Below are positions 56,402 to 64,000 of a stretch of 64,000 nt of DNA, one piece after another. The notes beneath the pieces were generated by a model that saw only the letters and a list, made by a program, of their open reading frames with translations, had not been told where the DNA came from and did no database searches. The DNA is from Aliivibrio sp. 1S175 (GTDB lineage Bacteria > Pseudomonadota > Gammaproteobacteria > Enterobacterales > Vibrionaceae). Position 1 is the stretch's first letter, and each line of letters begins with the position of its first letter. Made by a program: the position numbers and the translations under genes. The stretch is taken from the NCBI RefSeq assembly GCF_001690985.1, contig NZ_MAJS01000035.1, forward strand, positions 47,529-111,528, written 5' to 3'.

Positions 56402-57072
56402 GAGATAGTCTCCTTACTGATCGTGCCATCAAGTAAATTTATACTGGCATCACAATGCTGCGCCATTCGGTAATCATGCGTCGCAATAATAAAGGTGGTT
56501 TCCATTTCTTTGCCTAACGCTTTCATAATATCAATCACTTTTTCTGCGGTATGGCTATCTAGGCTCGCCGTTGGTTCGTCGGCAATGACTAAGCTTGGTT
56601 TATGCACTAATGCTCTTGCAATAGCGACACGTTGCTGCTGTCCACCAGAAAGATTGTCTGGTCGGTGATGAATAAAATTGCCAAGGCCTACTTTTTCTAA
56701 CATTTCAGTGGCTAAGCGTTTTTGATCTTCTCGATTGTAGCCATTTAAATGCAGCGGATAGGCTACGTTCTCTAAAGCGGTCATCACTGGCACTAGATTA
56801 AAGCGTTGAAATACGAAACCTAATTTGTGACGACGTAACGTGGCAGCTTTAATGGGATCTTTAGGATAAGCTTGTCCATCCATTCTGATCTTGCCTTTAT
56901 AATCCATATCTAACAGGCCAAGTATATTGAGTAAGGTGCTTTTTCCTGAACCTGATGGGCCGCATAGAGTCACCATGCTGCCTTTAATAATAAAGCCCTC
57001 GACCTTTTTCAACGCTTTAACGTCTTGAGAGCCCAATTGATATGTTTTTTCTATGCCACTAAAACTGATCAT
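56389..57072 (-). CDS. LolD/MacB-type ABC ATPase
   Basis: A 227-residue ATPase with Walker A G38-P-S-G-S-G-K-S-T, Q-loop F-Q-R-F-N-L-V-P near 90, signature L-S-G-G-Q-Q-Q-R and Walker B L-V-I-A-D-E-P-T, then H in I-A-T-H-D. It powers the FtsX-like permease. Its gene follows the exported helical protein by nine bases. Confidence 0.95.
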   Translation of the reverse strand: MISFSGIEKTYQLGSQDVKALKKVEGFIIKGSMVTLCGPSGSGKSTLLNILGLLDMDYKGKIRMDGQAYPKDPIKAATLRRHKLGFVFQRFNLVPVMTALENVAYPLHLNGYNREDQKRLATEMLEKVGLGNFIHHRPDNLSGGQQQRVAIARALVHKPSLVIADEPTASLDSHTAEKVIDIMKALGKEMETTFIIATHDYRMAQHCDASINLLDGTISKETISWTS

Positions 57073-57081
57073 TATCGCCTC

Positions 57082-57729
57082 CTAGTTTTTAGAACGAATA
57101 AGTGCCTGCGCTTTTATTGATTCAGGATGATTGTTATCTCGCTCACTCATGACTGCTACCCATTGATTGGCTTGATTTATATCATCAGCACGAAGCGCTG
57201 CCTGTACTGCATAACCGTATACCCAAGCGGTGGCTTGATAAGGTTGCTGTTGAAAAGTAGGCTCAGATAAAAGAGCCAAATAAAGATCATAACCGCGCTC
57301 AAAATGATTAAACATATCAGGCAATTGTGAATACGTTGCTGCCGCTAAAGCACGGGTGAGATAAGAATTAGGAAGACCAGACACAACGGGTTGATCTTCA
57401 ATTGGGGTCGTTTCCGTAGCAAGTAAATTTAGCCCTTTGCCAATGTTAGCTAACCCTTGTTCAACGTATTTCATTGCTGTCCAAGGCATCATGGCGTCTC
57501 GGCCTTTTAGGGTTTCTGAGCTGCCAAGATAAACGAGAGTTAAGGGGGTTGCCCCCTCACTTTGAATTAATTGTTCAAAACGTTCATAAGCCGATTCAAC
57601 AAGATCTTCATCGCCTGCTGCCGCTTGGTTATATACTGCAATGTCTTTATCAGTTAATGCCGCTTGCGTGGAGAAAGTCATCACACTCATAAATATGCTG
57701 ACTACTAGTGTCGTTAATTTATGTTTCAT
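57082..57729 (-). CDS. Exported helical protein, first gene of the ABC/LolA operon
   Basis: A 215-residue protein with a signal peptide (about 1-23, T-Q-A-A end). The mature part is helical with TPR-like spacing (V-Y-N-Q-A-A-A-G-D, Y-E-R-F-E-Q-L, A-A-L-R-A-D-D-I-N-Q-A-N-Q-W). It may be a periplasmic partner that binds the substrate or the complex. The operon promoter should lie in 57730-57900; I could not pick a convincing one. Confidence 0.7.
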   Translation of the reverse strand: MKHKLTTLVVSIFMSVMTFSTQAALTDKDIAVYNQAAAGDEDLVESAYERFEQLIQSEGATPLTLVYLGSSETLKGRDAMMPWTAMKYVEQGLANIGKGLNLLATETTPIEDQPVVSGLPNSYLTRALAAATYSQLPDMFNHFERGYDLYLALLSEPTFQQQPYQATAWVYGYAVQAALRADDINQANQWVAVMSERDNNHPESIKAQALIRSKN

Positions 57730-57929
57730 TAGGTTGTCCTTAGTTAGTATGAGATCCCTTTTTGATGTTTACAGATTAGCTAAGGTAAAAACAAAAAACT
57801 GGAGGATGCGACGAATGGTAAATAACAGGAATAAATGGTAATTATTAGATTCAAATGGGATCAGTGCTTGTCATCGAAGGCGATTCTGGTTAAGTTAAGT
57901 GTATGTTTATTAGGCAAAGGATGCAGGTA

Positions 57930-58424
57930 ATGGAAATAGTGATTCGCCCAACAGAGTTAAAAGACATTGATGGTTTATGTGAGTTGTATAATCAACCACA
58001 AGCTCAGGCGCAAACACTTCAACTGCCACTCCCATCGCCTGCTCTCTGGGAAAAACGCATTTCAAGCAAACCTGATAACGTCTATAGCTATGTTGCCCTT
58101 ATTGATAACAAGGTTGTCGGTAATATTGGTTTTGAACAAGTGACACAACCTAGGACTCGTCATGTTGCTCATTTTGGAATGGGCGTTCACGATGATTATC
58201 ATGGCCGTGGTATTGGTAGTAAGCTAATCGAAACCGTTATAGAACTTGCTGACAACTGGCTTAATGTTCGCCGCATTGAGATTGATGCTTTTGTTGATAA
58301 CGATGCCGCGCTTTCACTGTATAAAAAATTCGGGTTTGTCATTGAAGGTGAGGCAATTGATTCTGCGTTTAGACAGGGTGAGTACGTAAATACCTATTTC
58401 TTGGCACGTATCAATCGTAAATAG
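57930..58424 (+). CDS. GNAT acetyltransferase, YhhY/AaaT-like
   Basis: A 164-residue acetyltransferase close in length and pattern to E. coli YhhY (AaaT), an amino-acid N-acetyltransferase: I-R-P-T at the start, T-L-Q-L-P near 33, H-V-A-H-F-G-M-G-V, then the acetyl-CoA loop Y-H-G-R-G-I-G-S-K and the end L-Y-K-K-F-G-F. I place the start at 57930 with AAAGGA eight bases upstream; two in-frame starts lie before it. The substrate is inferred from the relative only. Confidence 0.85.
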   Translation: MEIVIRPTELKDIDGLCELYNQPQAQAQTLQLPLPSPALWEKRISSKPDNVYSYVALIDNKVVGNIGFEQVTQPRTRHVAHFGMGVHDDYHGRGIGSKLIETVIELADNWLNVRRIEIDAFVDNDAALSLYKKFGFVIEGEAIDSAFRQGEYVNTYFLARINRK

Positions 58425-58463
58425 CCTCTCTTTTTTTATTCAAAACCATTTCTCAGTAATAGT

Positions 58464-58488
58464 ATGGCGAAGTATGATACTTCGCCAT
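58464..58488. repeat. Perfect 25-base palindrome after the acetyltransferase gene
   Basis: ATGGCGAAGTAT, one base, then ATACTTCGCCAT is a perfect 12-base inverted repeat. It probably folds as the 3' end hairpin of the acetyltransferase mRNA, but no T run follows. Confidence 0.6.
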
Positions 58489-58523
58489 TGTTATACCAAT
58501 GCAGATCTAGACAGTAACCATTG

Positions 58524-58793
58524 CTATCGTAATTGACTGTCTTTACTTGCTCTGCGGTTGTAAGCGCTGAATGCTTTTTCACGTGTATCTTCTTTAGATT
58601 GACATCCCACACACAATTCAACGCCGGGGATGATTTTACGTCGGCCTTCAGGGATCAACTCACCACATTCAAGACAATAATCTGTGTCGTTATGTTCATG
58701 GTTAAGGTGTGCTCTCGCACGATTAATTGCATCAGTCACAGTGGCATCAATTTGTTCTTGTACGCCACCATCTCTTGTAAATCCATTCGCCAT
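58524..58793 (-). CDS. DksA/TraR-type zinc-finger protein, YbiI-like
   Basis: An 89-residue protein with the zinc site C-L-E-C-G...C-V-G-C (about 44-47 and 65-68) and the end Y-N-R-R-A-S-K-D-S-Q-L-R, nearly that of E. coli YbiI. It is a short DksA-family protein; binding to RNA polymerase is possible but unproven for YbiI. The start at 58793 has GGAG seven or eight bases upstream. Confidence 0.9.
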   Translation of the reverse strand: MANGFTRDGGVQEQIDATVTDAINRARAHLNHEHNDTDYCLECGELIPEGRRKIIPGVELCVGCQSKEDTREKAFSAYNRRASKDSQLR

Positions 58794-58913
58794 AATGGTC
58801 TCCAAATGTATGATTGACTAGGAGAACATTATCAATTATTAACTGTGTTTTGATAATAGAGCTATATGTGAATTACTATTACACTGATGTAATAAACTAA
58901 ATGGTTGTGGTCG

Positions 58914-58943
58914 AAAAAAAGCCGCAACGATAAAGTTACGGCT
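58914..58943 (-). terminator. Terminator behind the YbiB-like gene
   Basis: On the minus strand GCCGTAAC-TTTATC-GTTGCGGC is followed by seven T, 28 bases past the stop. Confidence 0.85.
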
Positions 58944-58970
58944 TAACAGATTCATTTGCTTAATAAAGAG

Positions 58971-59975
58971 TTAATCGAGTGTATTTACATACTCTTCCCA
59001 ATATTGAGTAGCAAGCTTAATCGCCTCTGATCTTGGGTAGCTTTCTTCACGTTTATTTGCCCATAAAACATTCGCGACATTAAAAATCACGGTATTTGCC
59101 ATTAGTTGTAATTGCTCAGGTTTAGTCCCTAACAAACAAATTTGCGGGATTGGTAACTCTTCAATTAATGCTTCTTCCCAATACAGCTCTTCACATACCC
59201 CTTTTGATACACACCATAGAGACTGGCTAACTTTAGGGTTAAATTCAGATTCTCCGCCCATGCCTTTAAAGCACAGTGCCAATTCTGAGCAATCTTCTGT
59301 CGCTTGTTGTAAACGAGACTCCGCTTCACCATGCAGCTGTGGTAAGCCTGGGTGGAAGCTTCCACGTAATGAAATTGGAGCTGATGCCGGGTTTAACATA
59401 CGCGCACAGGTATTCGCGGGGGTACGCAGACCATACTCATGTTGCCATAACAGCATGGTTTCTACTTGAGGGGCGTAAACCGATAGAGGTAAATAAGCGA
59501 TATTTCCTTCATCTAGTTTTTTCTGTGTCTCTGCAATACTTGAACAGCGAGGGATATTTAGTTTATCAATCACTTGAGATACGTGTTCACGCGTGCTGCC
59601 CAGTTGTAAGTGGCCATGAAGCAATACTCTAAATCCTTTGTTCGCTAGAATTTGTGCTGCGTATAACTGCCATGATGGACCTTGAACCTGACGCTTACCG
59701 GCAAAACACGCCCAATCAATATCAACGTTAAGATCTTTTAACTCTGGCGTTTGTTCGTTACGAATAAATTCACGAATTGCAGTGGTAAAGCCGCTGATCT
59801 CCTCAACCGTTTCGTTTTGAACTCGGATAAGCATCATCAGCATTGCCATCTTGTCACTAGAGACTTCACCAGCAAGATATTCTTTCATTACTTGATAGGC
59901 TTGATCAAAACTTAATGGCTTACGGCTGCGCTCACCACGGCCGACGGTTTTAATACATTCAATAATTGAGCTCAT
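58971..59975 (-). CDS. ybiB: YbiB-like TrpD2-family protein
   Basis: A 334-residue protein with the fold of anthranilate phosphoribosyltransferase: helical N-terminal domain (R-K-P-L-S-F-D-Q-A-Y-Q-V-M-K-E-Y) and a long alpha/beta part. E. coli YbiB, the likely counterpart, does not act in tryptophan synthesis and binds nucleic acids; the phosphoribosyl-binding G-T-G-G-D motif of TrpD is replaced here by C-F-A-G-K-R-Q-V. It lies near a ybiI-like gene, as in E. coli. Confidence 0.85.
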   Translation of the reverse strand: MSSIIECIKTVGRGERSRKPLSFDQAYQVMKEYLAGEVSSDKMAMLMMLIRVQNETVEEISGFTTAIREFIRNEQTPELKDLNVDIDWACFAGKRQVQGPSWQLYAAQILANKGFRVLLHGHLQLGSTREHVSQVIDKLNIPRCSSIAETQKKLDEGNIAYLPLSVYAPQVETMLLWQHEYGLRTPANTCARMLNPASAPISLRGSFHPGLPQLHGEAESRLQQATEDCSELALCFKGMGGESEFNPKVSQSLWCVSKGVCEELYWEEALIEELPIPQICLLGTKPEQLQLMANTVIFNVANVLWANKREESYPRSEAIKLATQYWEEYVNTLD

Positions 59976-60031
59976 GACTGTCCTTGTTATTTTCTTATAA
60001 TTTTCAACTACACAGACGTTATCACATAAAC

Positions 60032-60076
60032 AAAAAAAGCCAAGAGGTTCGTAACAATGTACTAACCTCTTGGCTT
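60032..60076 (-). terminator. Terminator of the HlyD/DUF2955 operon
   Basis: AAGCCAAGAGGTT and AACCTCTTGGCTT form a perfect 13-base stem with a 14-base loop, followed on the minus strand by seven T. Confidence 0.9.
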
Positions 60077-60097
60077 ATTATCTACTAATTCAAATTG

Positions 60098-61123
60098 TTA
60101 GTGAGCCTTTTCTTCTCGCTCAACCCCACGGAAAAATACAGGGAACAGTTTAATTAATCGATAACATACCCAAATTAATATACTGGTTATTATCACTGCC
60201 ACCATAATGGATGAGACTCGATACAAAATAGCAAAAAATGCATCTTTTTGACCGGGGATCACGCCTGTAATTGGAATGGTTAATGCCGCCATTGCTGAGA
60301 ACCCAACGCCCTTCATTATTGGGTTTTCACTGGCTAACCATTTACAAAAATAGCCTGATGCAATTGCAAAACTTAGAATGTATAAAATTGGATTGTCATA
60401 CAGATCATAAAGTATCAATTGCATCGCCATCGCAGCCAAACAGCCTAAGATAGTCCCTACGATACGAATTCGAGCCATCATCAACGAACCAACGAGTGTC
60501 ATTGGAGAGAGCATGATAAGCATTGAGGCTTGGGCTGATAATGAATCATTTAATGTGCCGATTTCAAATATCAAAAATACGATCATGGCAACCATCCAGC
60601 CCAATGCCGTTTGTTCTAGCATCTCTCGTGGATCTTTGCTCTGGCCTTCTACTTTTAAAATCGGTGCATTACTGTCAATAGGATCAGGAAACAGATAGAA
60701 AGCTAAAGCACAAATAGGGATCACCATAATGGCAGCAACCCATGCCCCGACAATGAAGTTTTCTAAATCAAATGTCACATACGATCCAAAATTCAATAAA
60801 ATTGAACCGACTAATAAGCCAGTATAACCGAATAAGTAACTCGCTTTATAGTGCATTGCGTGGCATTTAAATAGCAGCATAATGCCGACAGCTACGGTCA
60901 TCAATAGTGGATATGGTTGTAAAAAACCGACAATTAATACCACTTGAATACTCACCCAAACGACACTGACAACCAACTGAATGAACATTCCCCAGTTCCA
61001 ACGATTCAGATTAGATAAAATAAACAGTGGTAACAGAGTTCCGAACATGCCGTTTGACCAACCAAATACAGTACATATTGCAAAGCCTAGAACACAACCA
61101 AACCATATCCGTAATGCTTTCAT
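60098..61123 (-). CDS. DUF2955/FUSC-type membrane protein of an efflux pair
   Basis: A 341-residue membrane protein with about ten spans in two blocks (about 5-150 and 170-330) around a short soluble loop, like the DUF2955/FUSC (aromatic-acid exporter, AaeB-like) group. It starts 13 bases after the HlyD-type gene. The pair probably exports a small aromatic or toxic compound; the substrate is unknown. Confidence 0.82.
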   Translation of the reverse strand: MKALRIWFGCVLGFAICTVFGWSNGMFGTLLPLFILSNLNRWNWGMFIQLVVSVVWVSIQVVLIVGFLQPYPLLMTVAVGIMLLFKCHAMHYKASYLFGYTGLLVGSILLNFGSYVTFDLENFIVGAWVAAIMVIPICALAFYLFPDPIDSNAPILKVEGQSKDPREMLEQTALGWMVAMIVFLIFEIGTLNDSLSAQASMLIMLSPMTLVGSLMMARIRIVGTILGCLAAMAMQLILYDLYDNPILYILSFAIASGYFCKWLASENPIMKGVGFSAMAALTIPITGVIPGQKDAFFAILYRVSSIMVAVIITSILIWVCYRLIKLFPVFFRGVEREEKAH

Positions 61124-61136
61124 ATCAACATTCCAC

Positions 61137-62204
61137 CTAGTATATGTAATGTAGATAGCTGATCATGGTAATTAAGCTATGACCAATGTAATCAATGACG
61201 GTATTGCCTGACGTATAAATAATAACGGTTGCTCGCGAGCCAACAAATAGTCGTGGTGAAATAGCCTCTTCACTAATTAAATTCACTCGCACACGTTGGG
61301 CATCACGAACCCAACGGTTACTCACTTCTACCGTGCTCAATTGGCCATTGGCTTTTTGTTGGGCAGAAGCAACCCCATAATCGCGGCTCTCTACCAATAA
61401 TGGAAACACTTCACCCGGCAGTGCATCATAAGCCACTTCTGCATACATTCCTTTGTTCATCTCTGAAGTCGCTTTCTCACGATAATCTGCAGAGATCCAC
61501 AATGAATCGGTTGGAATAAACGTCAGTAATGGCTGATTAGCATTTGCAAACAAACCGACATGCAACTGCATATTGGTAATTATCCCCTCACTTTGCGCTA
61601 TTACTTGAGTATTTTCTAAATTCAGTAACGCTTGTTTTAAGGCATTCTTTGCAGAAAGTACGGCACTACTTTGGCCATCGCCTTTACCTAGTTTAACTTC
61701 CAATGCGTGTAACTTTTGCTTTGAAGCCATGAAATTGGCAGCGGCTTGGTCACGCTTAGTCATTGCTGAATCTAAACCTGATGCAGATACTGCTCCTGAT
61801 TTTGCTAATCGCTTAATACGGTGATATTCACGGTTCGCATTATCTGCCGTTACTTGAGTCGTTTTAACATTTGAGCGTGCCGCTTCGATATCCGCCACTA
61901 ATGACGCTTCTTGTTCTTTTGCTTGAGCTAATCCAATTTCGGCTTTTTGAACAGCTAATTGATATTTTTCATCATCAATCTTAAACAGTAACTCGCCCTG
62001 CTTAACTAATTGGTTATTTGTGTGATTAACTGCAACTACTCGACCAGACACTTCTGGTGATATTTGAACAACAAATCCTTGCACCTTACTTTGGGTCGTT
62101 AACGGCGTTAATCTATCTGCCATCACTAAATAGGCAGTAACGATTAAAAATAATACGATTAGGATACGCATCCATTGTTTGAATTTTTGCTCTGCAGCTT
62201 GCAT
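61137..62204 (-). CDS. HlyD/EmrA-type membrane fusion protein
   Basis: A 355-residue protein with one N-terminal membrane span (about 12-30), a split biotinyl-lipoyl domain (V-V-Q-I-S-P-E-V-S-G-R-V), a long coiled-coil hairpin (about 85-200) and a beta-barrel end. It links an inner-membrane pump to the outer membrane. The start at 62204 (ATG, GAGA upstream) is preferred over TTG 62225. It forms an operon with the DUF2955 gene and is divergent from a LysR regulator. Confidence 0.9.
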   Translation of the reverse strand: MQAAEQKFKQWMRILIVLFLIVTAYLVMADRLTPLTTQSKVQGFVVQISPEVSGRVVAVNHTNNQLVKQGELLFKIDDEKYQLAVQKAEIGLAQAKEQEASLVADIEAARSNVKTTQVTADNANREYHRIKRLAKSGAVSASGLDSAMTKRDQAAANFMASKQKLHALEVKLGKGDGQSSAVLSAKNALKQALLNLENTQVIAQSEGIITNMQLHVGLFANANQPLLTFIPTDSLWISADYREKATSEMNKGMYAEVAYDALPGEVFPLLVESRDYGVASAQQKANGQLSTVEVSNRWVRDAQRVRVNLISEEAISPRLFVGSRATVIIYTSGNTVIDYIGHSLITMISYLHYIY

Positions 62205-62499
62205 AGAAGTTCTCAATAAAGTCAAAGTTTCCGTGATCTGGTTCTCATACCATTCTGGATAAGTAGTTGTTCAGATAATTGCGCAGGAAAAATTGATTAG
62301 AGCAAGGCATAAATTACAGTAACTAGTGGTTCTAATTACACCTAATTTTTGCAATAGAAAGGTATAACGCAGATATAATCGATTTTAACAAGCAAGAATG
62401 ATCAAATACTTATGTAGATTGGTATCATTATAGTGCGTGATTTCATTCCGAATAGATGGCAAAATAGCCCACATATGACCTATTAACAGGACAATAGAG

Positions 62500-63381
62500 A
62501 TGAGCAACCAGCCAGAAAGCACCGTTTCATTTGATGATATTTACCTATTTGTTCTTATTGTTAGGCATAAAGGCATTAGCTCTGCCGCACAATTTGCAGG
62601 ATTACAGCGCTCAAAAGTCAGCCGTCGACTGCAAGAATTAGAAAAAGCACTTGGCCATCAATTACTCATCAGAACGACAAGAGCGATTGAATTAACCCAG
62701 CAAGGGAGATGGCTGTATGAGCAAACCTCTAACCCAATCAATACCTTAGTGGATGCGAGCCGACTAATGAAGGATCATCACTTAACACCAAGAGGCAGAT
62801 TAAAGGTGGCTATCCCACCAGCTCTTGGAATGACCGAGATTTTCTCCCAGTTAATTGAACAGTATATGAAGGAATTTCCAGAGGTTAAATTAGAGATTGA
62901 GCATCATGTTCAATCGTTGGATCTTCGTCGTAAAAATATTGATCTACAAATTCTACCTAGCTATATCGAACCTTTGCATGATGACTATATTCAGCAACGC
63001 TTAATTCAAATTCCTTATAGTATGGTTGCCTCTGCAGAGTATTTAGCGCTTAATGGCAATCCTGATAATGTGGCTCAGTTAAATGACTTTCATCTGCTCG
63101 CCAGTCGCTATAATAAAAGCTTACTTCCTCAAGGGATTGATTATCAATTATTTAGTGATGATCTAAATCTGCTTCAACGATTAGCACTGTCAGGTAAAGG
63201 CATTGCCCTTCTGCCTTCGATCTTAATTGAAGATAAAATCAAAAATGGCCAACTCATTGAGGTCTTACCAAGAACCTCATTTACTGATTTAACCATTACT
63301 TTGGTTTACCCAACACCAAGCTACTTACCTGAAAAAACGCGAGCGATGGTAACGTTATTTAGAGAAACGTTTTCTAATTAA
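62500..63381 (+). CDS. LysR-family regulator of the efflux pair
   Basis: A 293-residue LysR protein. The winged helix is at about 8-66 (G-I-S-S-A-A-Q-F-A-G-L-Q-R-S-K-V-S-R-R-L) and the effector domain covers about 95-290. Divergence from the HlyD/DUF2955 operon with a 295-base shared promoter region (62205-62499) suggests it controls that pair, as AaeR does for AaeAB. I see no certain operator there. Confidence 0.88.
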   Translation: MSNQPESTVSFDDIYLFVLIVRHKGISSAAQFAGLQRSKVSRRLQELEKALGHQLLIRTTRAIELTQQGRWLYEQTSNPINTLVDASRLMKDHHLTPRGRLKVAIPPALGMTEIFSQLIEQYMKEFPEVKLEIEHHVQSLDLRRKNIDLQILPSYIEPLHDDYIQQRLIQIPYSMVASAEYLALNGNPDNVAQLNDFHLLASRYNKSLLPQGIDYQLFSDDLNLLQRLALSGKGIALLPSILIEDKIKNGQLIEVLPRTSFTDLTITLVYPTPSYLPEKTRAMVTLFRETFSN

Positions 63382-63389
63382 CGCCAACA

Positions 63390-63425
63390 AAAAAGCCAAC
63401 ATCATAAAAGATATTGGCTTTTGCA
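63390..63425. terminator. Terminator between the LysR gene and bioD
   Basis: GCCAACATC-ATAAAA-GATATTGGC pairs with one mismatch and is followed by TTTTGC on the plus strand; A-rich sequence before it gives a T run on the minus strand. Confidence 0.65.
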
Positions 63426-63466
63426 TTTATTTTTCTTGTTCTTAACTGTGTTTATAGCAATAGAAG

Positions 63467-64000
63467 TTAGCTTCCTAACACATCTAGATTAATATATTTA
63501 CCCATATTTTTACGCTTAACACTTGGCATGTATGGGATTTCGCCTAATTTTGGCGCAGGCATTTTATCTTCTAACATCGCGATAATCTCAGCGTAATGCT
63601 CAGTACCTGGGTTTACTCGGTTTGCAACCCAACCAATAATCTCTAACCCATCCTGTTGAATCGCTTCTGCCGTTAACATCGCGTGGCTCAAACAACCTAA
63701 TTTAATACCAACAACTAATACAACTGGCAATTTTTCTTGTTTTACCCAAGTAGACAAACAATCGTCTTTAGAGACTGGAACACGCCAACCGCCAGCGCCT
63801 TCCACTAATACTACATCTGACTTCGCTTTTAACGCAGCTAAACCTTGAGACAGTACAGAGTAATCAATGACTACGCCTTCCGCTTCCGCTGCAATATGAG
63901 GTGATGAAGGCAATAATAATGCATACGGGTTTACTTCTTCGTAGCTTAATTCAACATTGGCAACAGAGCGTAAATGGATTGCATCAGAGTTTTGAACGCC
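63467..64000 (-). CDS. bioD: Dethiobiotin synthetase, 3' part
   Basis: The reading frame is open to the window edge, giving the last 178 codons. BioD makes dethiobiotin from diaminopelargonic acid, CO2 and ATP in biotin synthesis. The segments [27 protein letters not shown] and W-V-A-N-R are typical. The N-terminal P-loop is outside the window. On the minus strand it should be the end of a biotin operon lying to the right. Confidence 0.93.
   Translation of the reverse strand, partial: GVQNSDAIHLRSVANVELSYEEVNPYALLLPSSPHIAAEAEGVVIDYSVLSQGLAALKAKSDVVLVEGAGGWRVPVSKDDCLSTWVKQEKLPVVLVVGIKLGCLSHAMLTAEAIQQDGLEIIGWVANRVNPGTEHYAEIIAMLEDKMPAPKLGEIPYMPSVKRKNMGKYINLDVLGS

Noticed and set aside
58464..58488. 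Palindrome as a mobile-element end or recognition site
   Set aside because: It occurs once, directly after a gene, and is better explained as a 3' mRNA hairpin.

Overview
The window looks like a chromosome segment from a Vibrionaceae bacterium. It is AT-rich and its gene content (gcvT/gcvH/gcvP with an XRE-cupin regulator, guaC, gsk, cheV, PTS-EAL fusion, two fructose-type PTS systems with manA) fits Aliivibrio/Vibrio best. The genus is inferred from gene content and protein character, not from a marker gene.

Layout. (1) 1-12,240: one arm of a P2/HP1/K139-like temperate prophage; the late genes would lie left of the window. It holds an Ogr-like zinc finger, an SOS-controlled small gene under two LexA boxes, a rolling-circle Rep (gpA) with an H-x-H motif and paired tyrosines, a chain of small early genes, a CII-like protein and a Cox-like excisionase. 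The Cox gene is divergent from a CI-type repressor. An accessory cargo block follows: two membrane proteins, a DUF6414-like protein, a 38-aa membrane peptide and a KAP-family P-loop NTPase. A tyrosine integrase with a LexA box in its promoter ends the prophage. Int-type direct repeats mark the end, immediately before the guaC terminator. (2) 12,244-17,400: guaC with a structured leader, gsk, ppiC, cheV and a MaoC-type dehydratase. (3) 17,670-23,190: glycine cleavage cluster; the regulator-gcvT unit diverges from gcvH-gcvP around a GTTTC/GAAAC operator candidate. (4) 23,400-27,480: a PTS EIIC-like/EAL fusion, a DMT transporter and a tightly overlapping DUF4177/YidD-like/TM2-like trio. (5) 27,469-35,020: an AraC regulator, two fructose-family PTS permeases with different domain orders, manA, and a separate EIIB with a degenerate-HPr/EIIA fusion. 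(6) tRNA-Gly(UCC) at 35,440-35,514, followed by a three-gene module of unknown function (570-aa protein, lipoprotein, 1607-aa OmpA-domain protein). (7) 43,500-51,040: NhaC-type antiporter, Gfo/Idh/MocA oxidoreductase, HopJ-family protein, GNAT, MFS, LysR and a GH13 glucosidase. (8) 51,169-57,729: a seven-gene minus-strand operon that combines an exported helical protein, a LolD-like ATPase, a FtsX-like permease, a LolA-like protein, an outer-membrane beta-barrel and a LytS/LytTR two-component system. (9) 57,900-64,000: a YhhY-like acetyltransferase, YbiI- and YbiB-like genes, an HlyD/DUF2955 efflux pair with a divergent LysR, and the 3' part of bioD.

How the genes work together. The prophage appears wired to the host SOS response at two points: the small gene behind Rep, and int. 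Its cargo sits between repressor and integrase, where lysogenic-conversion or exclusion genes are common. The PTS block can import and isomerise a hexose such as mannose or fructose. The strongest candidates for undescribed biology are the prophage cargo, the three-gene OmpA/lipoprotein module next to tRNA-Gly, the self-regulated ABC/LolA/beta-barrel operon, and the guaC leader with three evenly spaced CTGCCA elements.
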